Source: Cochliopodium minus
Lineage: Eukaryota > Discosea > Himatismenida > Cochliopodiidae
Assembly: GCA_024220525.1 (NCBI GenBank)
Contig: JAMYWO010000026.1
Location: 74,530-138,529 of the forward strand
DNA length: 64,000 nt
Direction of reading: 5' to 3'
Numbering within the stretch: position 1 is the first letter of the stretch; every line of letters begins with the position of its first letter. The position numbers and the translations under genes were made by a program. A model generated the notes under the pieces. That model worked only from the letters and a program-made list of their open reading frames with translations. It had not been told where the DNA came from and did no database searches. Shown piece after piece: positions 46,841 to 58,349 of this stretch.

Positions 46841-48995
46841 TTAAATCCATCTTTTGCACTTGAAAAAAATTAAGGATAAGATTGAAGCAAGTGACATCAA
46901 CCCAATTATAGTCCAAAAAGCATGGAGATTGTCATGTCTTGTTTCAGATCTAAGAGAAAAAAAATTTAAAATAAAAATAAATTAAAAATAAATTAAAATA
47001 TTAAATTTAAAATATTTACCCAACAAAAGGAACTTTTATGTTCATTCCAAATAATCCTGCTATTAAAGTTAAAGGAAGTATAATTGTTGAAACTGCAGTG
47101 AATCTCTTCATGATGTTGTTCACTTTAAAATTAAAAGCAATAAAGTTAATAATAAAAACAAGAGATGGTTCATCACCTTTTAATTATTTAAAAAAAATGA
47201 AAATAAAAAACAAAATATTTTTTAAGAATGAAATTTTTAATCATTTTTTTTTTTTTTTTTGAATATGAACTAAATTGAATAATTTTACTTTCAGTTGATT
47301 CATCAGATAATTTTAAAGATAAAGCAGTGAGATAACTATTTCTTACTTGCCTCAAAATATTCTCGTTTTCTTTGAGAGAATCCATTGCAAAATCGATATG
47401 ATCATTTACATCTCTCAGATAAATTTTAGTAGTAAGATTGGAAACAAATCTCTTGTCATGTTTCGTTTCTAAAACTAGTCCCCCAACAAAATTTTTTTTA
47501 CCCTTTATCAAAATTCTATTTTTTTTTTGATTAAAAAAATAAATAAATAATTATAAAATATTTTTAAAATAATTTTTAAAAAATATTTATTTTTTAATTA
47601 AAAAATATTTTACCTTATAGATGAAAGTTTTTTGAGAGCAATGTCAATTCTCTTCAAAGTGTCTCTTTCTTGAATTTCGAATGCGGATATGATCGACTGT
47701 ATATTATTTACTAAAAAAAAATTGAAGTAAAATAAAAACAAAAAATAAAAATAAAAAATAAAAAAGACTAAGTAGAAATAAAGAAAAACTATATTAAATT
47801 TAAAAACAAAAAGAAAAATAAAAATAATTAATTTTAAAGAAATTAATCAAAAAAAACTTTAATATTTAAAAAATAAAAAATTACCTTCATTGTTAATAGC
47901 ATTTGCCCTTTCTAAAGCAGAATCAGTCAAAACATCCAAAAAACAATACATGACCCAATCAGGAGAAAGAAACTTTTTATTTGTTTCACTGATGTTGAAA
48001 ATGACACTCGTAATGGAAGAAACAGGTTTTGTGTGCAAAGTGATGATGAAACTCGAAAAAATCAACAAGTTAATGTTGTGTTGAATTCTCTCGTCTTTGT
48101 TCATCACATTTGTTTCTTCTTTCAAAACAACAAATAAATAGTCTTTGAACAGTTCATGTTTTTCTCTTGTTGGATCTTTTTATTATCGGATTGTTGGAAT
48201 TTAAAAAATTTTCATCAAAAAAAAATAAAAAAATAAAATAAAATAAAAAAAAATTTAAAATAAAATAGTATTTAAAAAATAAAAAAGTTTATAAAATAAA
48301 AATAAACCATCATTTGTGCAATCTTCGACTGTTAAAGGATGTATATTTAGAATGGTTGAAATTTCCATCATTAATTCTTCATCTACATTTTGTATATCAA
48401 TCCAGTCTATGGGAGAATCTTCCGAACTGTGCTTTTCTATGCTTTCACTCAAGTACTCCCTTGTGTTTCTCTTCCTTGTCTTGGTCTCCCTGTTCCAAAG
48501 AAATTTCAATTTTAATATCATCTCCTCCTTCGAAATTTCTTTGTACAGCTCCTTTTCATTCAATATTATCAAAATTCTCTTTTTATATTTTCGAAATCAA
48601 ATTAATTTAATTTATGAAATCTCAATCGGATATAAAAAAATAAAAATTAAATTAATTTTATTGGAAAGGGAGATAATTATAAATAATCACTTTCCTCATT
48701 AAATATTCATTTACCATATCTGTCTCCAATTCAAAGTAATCTGAATGTTTATCGAGGAATTCTTGTCTTCTGATCATCTTTCTCTTGTATGTGGTCAATC
48801 TACGAGTATCATTAAATCGATTCAATCCATTTGATCCATTCTTAATTTGGGGATTGCATTTTAGGCAGTATTGGTCCATCATTGTTTCATGGCATCTAAA
48901 AATTTTTTTTTTATATAAAAATAGGAAATTTATTATATTTGAGAATTTTGATACATTTTGCAGATAGGATATCTATTCTCCAAATCCAATTCCAT
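46841..48995 (-). CDS. CorA-family metal-ion transporter, copy 1
   Basis: Eight exons give 439 aa: 48995-48955, 48895-48715, 48578-48308, 48175-47885, 47710-47614, 47515-47289, 47122-47020, 46949-46841. The large N-terminal cytosolic funnel includes IHPLTVEDC, a CorA hallmark, and long helices (DVNDHIDFAMDSLKENENIL). Transmembrane helix 1 (STIILPLTLIAGLFGMN) carries the GMN pore motif, and helix 2 (AFWTIIGLMSLASILSLIFF) is followed by a basic end. Such channels move Mg or related divalent ions. Unusually, the first 20 residues form a small Cys4 element (ICKICHETMMDQYCLKC). A tandem copy follows at 49-51 kb, in the same orientation and with the same exon pattern. Confidence 0.92.
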
Positions 48996-49196
48996 TTTTT
49001 TTTTTTTTTTAATTTTTAAAATTGCAGCAATTTTTAATTTTTTAAACTGTTCAATGAAAAAAATTTATAAACAAATAAAATTTAAAATAAATTAATTTTA
49101 ATTCAAATAAAATGCATTTATTTTTTGAAAAAAAGAAAAATGATTTTTAATTGATTTACATTTATGATAAAATAAAAAATTTTTGTTATAATCACC

Positions 49197-51158
49197 TCAA
49201 ACCCACTTCTTAATCTTAAATATAACTAACAAAAAGATGGATCCTGCAGTCATCAATGCCATCATAATCCAAAAAGCATGGAGATTGTCATGTCTTGTTT
49301 CAGATCTAAGAAGAAAAAAAATAAACAAAAAAAAAATAAATAAATTTGAAATTTATTTATTTTATTTTTATTTAAAAATTAAAATAAATTAAAATATTTA
49401 CCCAACAAAAGGAACTTTTATGTTCATTCCAAATATTCCCGCTATTAAAGTTAAAGGAAGCATAATTGTTGAAACTGCAGTGAATCTCTTCATGATGTTG
49501 TTCACTTTAAAATTAAAAGAAATAAAGTTAATAATAAAACAAAGAGATTGTTCAATTTTCAAAAAATATGTAAAAAAAAAATTTTTTAAAAAATAATCAA
49601 TAATGAATTTAAAAAATTTTTTTTTTGAATTTTTTTTTTGTATTAAACAGAATTGTATTATTTTACTTTCAGTTGATTCATCAGATAATTTTAAAGATAG
49701 AGCAGTGAGATAACTATCTCTTATTTGCCTCAAAATATTCTCGTTTTCTTTGAGAGAATCTATTGCAAAATCGATATGATCATTTACATCTCTCAGATAA
49801 ATTTTCGTAGTAATATTAGAAATGTATCTTTTGTCATGTTTCGTTTCTAAAACTAGTCCCCCAACAAAATTTTTTTTACCCTTTATCAAAATTCTATTTT
49901 TTTTTAATTAAAATAAATAAATAATTATAAAATATTTTTAAAATAATTTTTAAAATATTTATTTTTAATTAAAAAATATTTTACCTTATAGATGAAAGTT
50001 TTTTGAGTGCAATGTCAATTCTCTTTAAAGTATCTCTTTCTTGTACTTCGAATGCAGATATGATCGACTGTATATTATTTACTTTAAAAATAAAATAAAT
50101 TAAAATTAAAACATAAAAATATTCAAAATTAAAACTTATGTTTAAATAAAAATAATAAATGAAATACTTATTAATAATTACCTTCATTTGCTATTGCTTT
50201 TGATCTGTCCAACGCAGCATCAGTTAAAACATCCAAAAAAGAATACATGACCCAATCAGGAGAAAGAAACTTTTTATTTGTTTCACCAATATTGAAAATG
50301 ACACTCGTAATGGAAGAAACAGGTTTTGTGTGCAAAGTGATGATAAAACTCGAAAAAATCAACAAGTTAATGTTGTGTTGAACTCTCTCGTCTTTGTTCA
50401 TCACATTTGTTTCTTCTTTCAAAACAACAAATAAATAGTCCTCAAACAATTCATGTTTTTCTCTTGTTGGATCTTATAATATAAATTGAAATAAAAATAA
50501 AAAAAAAAATTTTTTATATTTTTTTCTTGCCATCATTTGTGCAATCTTCGACTGTTAAAGGATGTATATTTAGAATAGTTGAGATTTCCATCATTAATTC
50601 TTCATCTACATTTTGTATATCTATCCAGTCCATTTGAAATTCTTCTTTTATTTTTTGCTTTTCTTCTGATACATTTTCCTTTTTTTTATTCTCTCGGTTC
50701 CAAAGAAATTTCAATCTCTTAATCATCTCTTCCTTTGAAATTTCTTTGTACAGCTCCTTTTCATTCAATATTGTCAAAATTCTCTTTTATTTTTTGAAAA
50801 TGATCGTTATAAAATAAAATAAATAAATTAATTGTCCTTTTTATATCTTAATAAATCTGAATTTATGTTAATGATATCAAATTGTATTGAATTACATACC
50901 ATTTTATCTGTCTCCAATTCAAAATAATCTGAATTTTTATCGAGGAATTCTTGTCTTCTGATCATCTTTCTCTTATATGTGGTCAATTTGTTACTTTCTC
51001 TTTTTTCTGGTATGCATTTTGGGCAAACATTTCCATTCAATTGGGAATCACATCTTTATAATAAAAAAAGGGGAACAAAATAGAATAAATTTGAATTTTG
51101 AATTAGGGTATTTAGGTTCAAACTTATCACAATATACTTCAATATCAACCAGATCCAT
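49197..51158 (-). CDS. CorA-family metal-ion transporter, copy 2
   Basis: Eight exons give 422 aa: 51158-51124, 51053-50900, 50783-50531, 50472-50182, 50081-49985, 49893-49667, 49504-49402, 49305-49197. It is highly similar to copy 1 from LNEKELYKEISKEEM onward: IHPLTVEDC, LSPDWVMYSFLDVLTD, LIAGIFGMNIKVPFVG, then helix 2 AFWIMMALMTAGSIFLLVIF and KIKKWV. The N-terminus again has a Cys4 element (YCDKCDSQLNGNVCPKC), assembled across the first intron. The intron after exon 3 begins with GC (ggcaag), a non-canonical GC-AG junction where copy 1 has GT. Helix 2 and residues before exon 3 are the most diverged parts. Confidence 0.92.
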
Positions 51159-51159
51159 T

Positions 51160-51465
51160 TTTTTTCTTTATTTATTTTATATTACTCCGGAATCAGTGAA
51201 ATTAAAAATTATTCTTCTTCCAAAAATACATCACAAAACCTTTTCAACTGTTCTATTCCTTAAATAAATTAAATTTATAAATCAATTTTTACTTTTTTTT
51301 TATTGTTTGAGAGAAATATTATTCTTATTAAAAAATCTCTCCTTAAACAATACTCAAAAAATCATCGATTCATTAGAATCATTGGATAGGATTTCTACAT
51401 TCTTTTTGTAAATCAATAAGAAAATTAATAAAAAGTTACCAAATAAATATATTAAAAAAATTGAA
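51160..51465. promoter_or_regulatory. Divergent promoter region
   Basis: About 305 AT-rich bases between the starts of CorA copy 2 (minus) and the first ubiquitin-like/E2-fold gene (plus). It must hold both promoters; no specific motif is recognised. Confidence 0.4.
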
Positions 51466-52717
51466 ATGAGATTAATTGTGAAAACATTGACTGGCAAGAC
51501 TATTTATTTGGAAGATGTTTCTCCAAATGATAGTATAGAAGAATTGAAGGAAATGGTCCAAGATAAAGAAGGAATCCCACCCAGTCAACAAAGGTATAAC
51601 AAAAAAAAAAAAATTTCAAGAAAAAAATTAATTCTCCTATATCCAAAAGATTGATATTTGCAGGAAAACAATTGGAAGATGATAGAACAGTAGCAGGTAA
51701 AATATTTCTTTTATTTTTGACTATATATGTATGAATTCAAAAATTTCTCTTTGATTATTTTCAGATTATGGAATGCAAAATGATTCCACTATGCATCTGG
51801 TATTAAGATTGAGATCTAATAATGATTTAGAGGAAACCAGTTCAAGATTTAATTTGTGGGAGGTATTATTAAAATGAAATTAAAAAAATTTGATTGAATA
51901 AAGTAAAAATAGATTTGCCAAAACAAAAATGAACCAAATCCTAAAGTGGCAGAAATAATAGAAAATGAAATATCAAACAGAGTTGTAAAGAGCGAGAAGG
52001 ATCCAATCACTGAAATAGAAAGAAAAAACAAAAAAATTGAAAATGATTTGAAGTATCACATCAAAATATTGGGAGCAAAAGGTAAATTGATTTTGAATGT
52101 AATATTTTTTTATTTTAATTAATTAAAATTTAAATAAAATAAAAATAATTTTAGATACAGTTTGGTATGGATTAGAAGTTGAATTTGAAATGGAAATTCC
52201 ATCAAATTATCCTGAAAAAATGCCTACATTGAAATGTCTCACTCCTATCACTTCCCATCCTTGCATCAAATCAGATGGACAAGTTGCAATCGGAGGGAGG
52301 GTAAACTCTATTAAAAGCGCATTCAACCTAAACAATGGAGATTTGTTGTCTGCTTTGTCCAAAATATTTTCTTCAACTAAACCTGAAAGAATGAAAGGTA
52401 ATGGGCTCGACAGCTATGTCGTGTCCAATTTTGAAAGAGAAAAATTGTTGTTTCTTGCAAAATGGACTCCTGAAAGAAGACAATACTTCCATGCTGGTGT
52501 AAACATTTCTATCGCTACTCTTCTTTTGTGTCATCACCACTTGAAAACTCAAAAAGAACTTTCTGGAATGCAGTTTCTTGGGAAATGTCCGAAAGTGATT
52601 GTTTTGTTGATTGGTGGAGAGTTGGGTCGTCTTTCTTTAAAAGATCCCAAAGCTTTTGAATCCAAATCTCCTTTGTCAAGTGTTTATGAGAAAAGAGGAA
52701 ATTGCGTTCTCAATTAA
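51466..52717 (+). CDS. Ubiquitin-like / inactive E2 fold / CaaX protein 1
   Basis: Five exons (51466-51593, 51650-51696, 51765-51862, 51913-52081, 52155-52717) give 334 aa. Residues 1-74 are ubiquitin-like ([46 protein letters not shown]), but SNND replaces the terminal GG. Residues about 105-215 have an E2 (UBC) fold: [48 protein letters not shown]. Counted from HPN-x7-C, the catalytic Cys position is Ala and the HPN Asn is Cys, so it is UEV-like and cannot form the normal thioester. A unique helical domain follows ([40 protein letters not shown]). The end is GNCVLN, a CaaX-type prenylation site. Confidence 0.85.
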
Positions 52718-52838
52718 ACCCATCAGACAATTTTAGATCTGAAAAAAAAAAAGATAAAAAAAAAAACATTTATTCATAAAAAAAAAAATTAGTTTCAATT
52801 TTAATAAAAAAAGCTTGGATTAAAAAAAAAAAAAAAAA

Positions 52839-54098
52839 ATGGAAACCATCAAAATCAACATTAAAACAATGACAGGAAAAATTATAGAGATTGAATTATT
52901 ACCAAATGATTGTGTTGAAGATTTGAAACAGAAAATCCAAGATAAAGAAGGAATCCCTCCTGATCAGATGAGGTAAGAAGAATAGATGCAGATTCTTTTT
53001 GATTAAAATATTTTTTTTAATAAAATTAGATTAATGGCAGGGAGACAAATGCAAGATGGGAAATACTGTTCAGGTACCACAATTTTCATTCCTATATTTT
53101 TTTTTTTTTTACATTTTTTTAATAGAATATAATCTTGAAAACGGGACTACTGTAATCATGATGTTGCAACTAAGAAGTAAATCAGAAGAAGGAGAAACTC
53201 ATTTTTATTTTTGGGAGGTTAAATTAAAAAATCAAATTTTTGAATAATTCAATTTAAATCTTTTTTTTTTTAATGGAACCCTTTTTTTAGAGTCCAGAGT
53301 TCACAAACCAACCAAATCCTAAAGTAGCAGAAATAATAGAAAATGAAATATCGAACAGAGTTGTAAAGAGCGAGAAGGATCCAATCACTGAAATAGAAAG
53401 AAAAAACAAAAAAATTGAAAATGATTTGAAGTATCACATCAAAATATTGGGAGCAAAAGGTAAATTGATTTTGAATGTAATATTTTTTTATTTTAATTAA
53501 TTAAAATTTAAATAAAATAAAAATAATTTTAGATACAGTTTGGTATGGATTAGAAGTTGAATTTGAAATGGAAATTCCATCAAATTATCCTGAAAAAATG
53601 CCTACATTGAAATGTCTCACTCCTATCACTTCCCATCCTTGCATCAAATCAGATGGACAAGTTGCAATCGGAGCCACAGTGAACTCTATCAAAAGTGCAT
53701 TCAAACATCACGAATATGATAAAGATTTGTTGAGTTCATTGGAGAAATCTTTCTCGACAATACCAGAAAGAATGAAGGGAAGAGATTTGGATGTCTTTGT
53801 TGACACAAACTTTGAAAAAGAAAAATTGTTGTTTCTTGCAAAATGGACTCCTGAAAGAAGTTCATATTTTTCATCTGGAGTCAATTTTATCATTGCTACT
53901 CTTCTTTTGTGTCATCACCACTTGAAAACTCAAAAAGAACTTTCTGGAATGCAGTTTCTTGGGAAATGTCCGAAAGTGATTGTTTTGTTGATTGGTGGAG
54001 AGTTGGGTCGTCTTTCTTTTAAAGATCCCAAAACTTCAAAAAATAAATCTTCAAAGTCTTCCAAAAAAAAAGAAAAAGGAAATTGCGTTCTCAATTAA
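52839..54098 (+). CDS. Ubiquitin-like / inactive E2 fold / CaaX protein 2
   Basis: The second tandem copy, 334 aa in exons 52839-52972, 53030-53073, 53126-53217, 53291-53459 and 53533-54098. Its ubiquitin-like domain is the most diverged ([44 protein letters not shown]), with no diglycine. The E2-like region is nearly identical to copy 1 through [13 protein letters not shown], again with Ala at the catalytic position. The segment 53685-53890 diverges ([32 protein letters not shown]), then identity returns in the C-terminal domain. It ends [11 protein letters not shown], a basic stretch plus a CaaX box, a common membrane-targeting pair. Confidence 0.85.
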
Positions 54099-54099
54099 A

Positions 54100-54460
54100 T
54101 GATTTTATTTTTAATTTAAATAAAAAAAAAAAAATAAAAAAAATGAAATTATTTTGTAATTAACAACTATCATGCTTTTATTCATTAAAATATTGAACTC
54201 AAAGAAATTTTATATCGTCTAACAAAGTTTTTAAATTTTGGACGTCTAAATCATGACATTTATATTCAAAATTATTAGAATTTTATAAGATTAGATTCAA
54301 AAGTCATGTGTTCTCAAACAATTTGTATTTCAATCAAATTTCATAAAAATTTACAATCAAATATAAAGATCATTAGTTATTTAGGTTATATATGTACATT
54401 TTAATGGTTTGAGATGGATTCAATGATGTCTTTAAATAAATTTGTTAAATAAATAAATAA
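54100..54460. other. Intergenic, nothing recognised
   Basis: Spacer between copies 2 and 3 of the ubiquitin-like/E2-fold genes. AT-rich, with no frame of note. Confidence 0.5.
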
Positions 54461-54462
54461 AA

Positions 54463-55833
54463 ATGCAAATCTACGTGAAAACATTAACTGGAAAGACCAT
54501 ACATCTCGAAGTAGATCCAAAAGATGATATAGAAAGAGTAAAAGAAAAGATCCAAGATAAAGAAGGGATCCCTCCACAACAAATGAGGTTAACCCATTTC
54601 AAAATTAAAAAAGAAAAAAAAATTTAAATTTAATTTTACTGATATATTGAAGATTAATATTTGCTGGAAGACAATTGGAAGATGGAAGAACTTTATCAGG
54701 TAATCATAGATATTTAATTCTCCCATTAGTCCTAATTTCCAAAATTTTTTTTCGATGAATAAATTTCAAAAATAGATTATAATGTATCAAGAGAATCCAC
54801 CTTGCATCTTGTTTTAAGATTAAGAAAAGTTTCAGTGGAAATTCCAATATATTTTCATTTGTGGGAGGTCTTATTAAATTCAAAAATTAAAATATTTGTT
54901 TGAATAAAGTTTGAAATCTTTTTTGAAATAAAAAAAAGATTTGTCAAAACAAGAACGAACCTGTTCCGAAAGTAGCAGAAATAATAGAAAATGAAATATC
55001 AAACAGAGTTTTAAAGAACGAGAAGGAACCAATCATCGAAATAGAAAGAAAGATAAAAGCAGTTGAAAACGATTTAAAGTATCACATCAAAATATTAGGA
55101 GCAAAAGGTATATTTTGAATAAATTTTTTTTTCCTAAGAATTTTTAATAATTTTGATAAATAATTAATAATTAAAATTATAATAAAATTTAAAAATAAAT
55201 TATTTAGATTCAGTTTGGTATGGATTAGAAGTTGAATTTGAAATGGAAATTCCATCAAATTATCCTGAAAAAATGCCCACATTGAAATGTCTCACTCCTA
55301 TCACTTCCCATCCTTGCATCAAATCAGATGGACAAGTTGCAATCGGAGCGCCAGTGAACTCTATCAAAAGTGCATTCAACCAGAAAAATGGAGATTTGTT
55401 GTCTGCTTTGTCCAAAATATTTTCTTCAACTAAACCTGAAAGAATGAAGGGAGAAGGAATCAATACTTATGATGAGTCCAATTTTGAAAGAGAAAAATTG
55501 TTGTTTCTTGCAAAATGGACTCCTGAAAGAAGACAATACTTCCATGCTGGTGTAAACATTTCTATCGCTACTCTTCTTTTGTGTCATCACCACTTGAAAA
55601 CTCAAAAAGAACTTTCTGGAATGCAGTTTCTTGGGAAATGTCCGAAAGTGATTGTTTTGTTGATTGGTGGAGAATTGGGTCTTCTGTCATTTAAGTATCC
55701 AAGATATTTCGAATCTAAATCTTCTACACCTTCTAAAACTTCTTCAAAACCTACTACTTCTAATTCCACTTCTAAACCTTCCTATTCTAATAACCATTAT
55801 CATCATGAAAAAAAAGGATGTATTCTCAATTAA
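54463..55833 (+). CDS. Ubiquitin-like / inactive E2 fold / CaaX protein 3
   Basis: The third copy, 352 aa in exons 54463-54587, 54653-54699, 54776-54867, 54939-55107 and 55208-55833. Its N-terminal domain is closest to true ubiquitin ([55 protein letters not shown]), but KVSV replaces GG. The E2-like part again has [13 protein letters not shown] with Ala at the catalytic site. The C-terminus has a longer Ser/Thr/Lys linker ([19 protein letters not shown]) and ends [10 protein letters not shown], a CaaX-type box. All five intron positions match copies 1 and 2. Confidence 0.85.
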
Positions 55834-55973
55834 AATTTCATTTTTTGTTCTTCTTTTTCTTTGATTATTTTTTAATTATTTTGGTATTAATTTTTTTTTA
55901 ATAATTTTTTATTTTTTTAAATTTAAATAATATTTTCTTTTCAGATTTTCTTTTAAACTTTAATATTATTCCT

Positions 55974-56117
55974 TTAAATTTTGTGATTTTCTTTTAAGAT
56001 AACAAAGAAGTTCCAAACGTCAACAAATCTGTTATAAAGAGGACAAGGAGCAACACGGATAACATTTGGCTTTCTTACATCACAGACAACGCCCAATTCA
56101 TGCATTTTATCGTGTAA
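55974..56117 (-). CDS. KYNU: Kynureninase, lone last exon
   Basis: One minus-strand exon encodes [20 protein letters not shown] and [20 protein letters not shown], then a short end and a stop. This is the C-terminal strand/helix of kynureninase, the PLP enzyme of tryptophan catabolism: the family reads GVVCD-x-R-x-PN-x-IRVAP-x-PLYN. A good acceptor (ttttcttag) precedes it. The remaining roughly 400 residues are absent: immediately upstream is a satellite and then part of an unrelated gene on the same strand. Confidence 0.85.
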   Translation of the reverse strand, partial: LHDKMHELGVVCDVRKPNVIRVAPCPLYNRFVDVWNFFVILKENHKI

Positions 56118-56124
56118 CTAAGAA

Positions 56125-56400
56125 AATTCAAAAAACAAAAACAAAAATAAAAATAAAATAAATAAAATTAATAAAATAAATAAAATAAATAAAATAAATT
56201 TGATAAATAAAATAAATAAAATAAATAAAATAAATTTGATAAATAAAATAAATAAAATAAATAAAATAAATAAAACAAATAAATTACTTATAAAATAATA
56301 AAAATGAAAAAAATGAAAAAAAAAAGTAAATAAAAAGTCGATAGAATGAATAAAAAAAACCAAAATAAATAAAATAAAAAACAAACAAAAAGGAAATTAA
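56125..56400. repeat. (AAATAAAATAAAT)n satellite
   Basis: Tandem ataaataaa/aaaataaataaa units with a few interruptions. On its left is a kynureninase last exon, on its right a propeller gene whose exon ends in a donor at about 56443. Neither gene continues across, so the satellite may hide an assembly join. Confidence 0.8.
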
Positions 56401-56443
56401 TTAATTAAAATAAATGAAAAAAAAAAACAAAAAAAAAAAATTA

Positions 56444-58348
56444 CCACTAGAGTAAAAATGAAATAAACTCTTCTGGTCAAGAGACAAAACAGGATAACCA
56501 ACAAACATCTCATCTTTCTCTACTTGCCAAACGAGATCGCCATTGCTAGTAAACTTGGATAAGTAGACTTTGTGATTATTGTTGTTGTAGTTAATATGGG
56601 ATGAGGCGTATACTTCGTTTGTGTTCGAAAGAGCCACTTTGTTTGAAAAAAAGGTTTGATTGCTTTTGTTGGAGAAACTTCCTTTGACGGAAGCAGTGTT
56701 GATGTCAACCAAAAGGATCTGTGATCTGATTGGTTTTAAAAAATTGTTGTTTCAAAAATATTTTTGAATTTTTTTTGTTAATAATGCTTAAATATTTACT
56801 TAAAATTAAAAAATAAATAAAACTAATTTTAAAAATTGATGATAAAAAATAAAAAATAAATAATTAAAAATTAAAAAGAAAAATAAAATAAAAAATAAAA
56901 TGCACAAAAAAAATAAAAAAATAAAATTTTTCAAAAATCTAAAAATCTAAATTAAAAATCAGATATTTAAATAAATATTTTTATGATTTGTTTTTTAAAA
57001 ATTTTTACTGAGAAGTGATATAAGCAATACCTGCATCAGTGATGGTGATGGAGTCGGGATAATTGATAGTAAAATTCCAAGAAGATGCGCTCGCTCCATA
57101 TCTTATTCCCTGGACGCTGTTTTGTTCAATGAAAATCACCATCTCTCCATATGTTGCGTAGTCGTTCAAATAACCACTAACATTAAATACCTAAAAAAAG
57201 AATTCAAAAAAAATGAAAAATAAAAAATAAATAAAAAATTTAAAATTAAAAAATTTTTTAAATTAATGAATTTTTATTTAATAAATTTTTTACCCAATTA
57301 TCCATTGGACCCAATCTATTTAAAATGTTGCATTAAACTTTTTTTCTTTAATCAGAAATTGTTTTACAAAACTTGAGATCCACATCCTTTCGTCTAAAAC
57401 ATTTTTAAATCTATGTTATAAAAACCTTTATGGAGTGAATTACCACCATCTTGCCTGAACTTGTGAATAAAATTGCTATTTAAAGAAAATCAGTTTTATA
57501 AAAATTAGTTTCACATTTATAAAAAATTTTAATTATTACTTTTATTTTTATTGTATGAAAATTTTTATAAACTTTATCAATCAAACAGTAAAAAGTAAAA
57601 CAAAAATAAAATATTTTCTTTCTAATGAAGATCTGTTATTATGGAGCAGAATGTGCATCCCTAAAAAAATTTTTGTAAAATTATTTGAATGCATTATAAA
57701 GATAAAGTGGTTATCAATACACAGTAATCATTAATAAAGGATTATACTTGAAATGATCTGATATAAAAAAGATCTCAAAAATTTTAAGGTAATATGGACA
57801 TATACAATTTTGGAATCGCATTAAAATGCAAATAATTTCTCATGTGAATCTGTAATTTCTCGTTTCTAAACAATTCAAGATTTTTGCAATTTTATAAAAA
57901 TATCGCATTTTACCTGATCCTTGATCGATGCTATAATTTGAATAATATTGAGAAAGTATGCTTCCAGTTTCTGCATCTAATGTTCTGATTGTCACATTTG
58001 ATTGCATGGCGTCTATGAAATAAACGATTCCATTGTTGATTGGCAAATAACCTGGAGATCGAACGAATCCCCTGTTTTTCAATTTTGGATAAAGAAAAAA
58101 TTAATTGAGAATTGAAGCATATATGATTAATGTATGAAAAAAATTAGAATATTGGATTATATCTATTAATTTTTCTAATCTTTTTTTTTTTACACAAATT
58201 CGTTTGTTTGCCAAGTCTTGTTTGTCTTTGAATGAAAATTTTGGATGTTGGTGTTGGATACATCTGAATATTTTTGGTTGGAGTAATTGAGTTTGGAGGA
58301 ACAGAAAGTTGCAAAGATAATCAAAAAGATCAGAAGGGTGATTTTCAT
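56444..58348 (-). CDS. Secreted PQQ-like propeller protein, copy 2, 3' truncated
   Basis: An inverted paralogue of the gene at 44.6 kb. The first exon (58348-58196) encodes a signal peptide (MKITLLIFLIIFATFCSSKL) and SNTNIQNFHSKTNKTWQTN, matching copy 1. Further exons, approximate: 58071-57914 (LPINNGIVYFIDAMQS, RTLDAETGSILSQYYS), 57475-57444 (AILFTSSGKMV), 57315-57294 (LGPMDNW), 57191-57028 (GEMVIFIEQNSVQGIRYGAS) and 56724-56444 (QILLVDINTASVKGSFSN, GYPVLSLDQKS). It is split by more introns than copy 1. The exon corresponding to the last 100 residues of copy 1 is missing, because the sequence runs into the satellite at 56.1-56.4 kb. Confidence 0.75.
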
Positions 58349-58349
58349 T

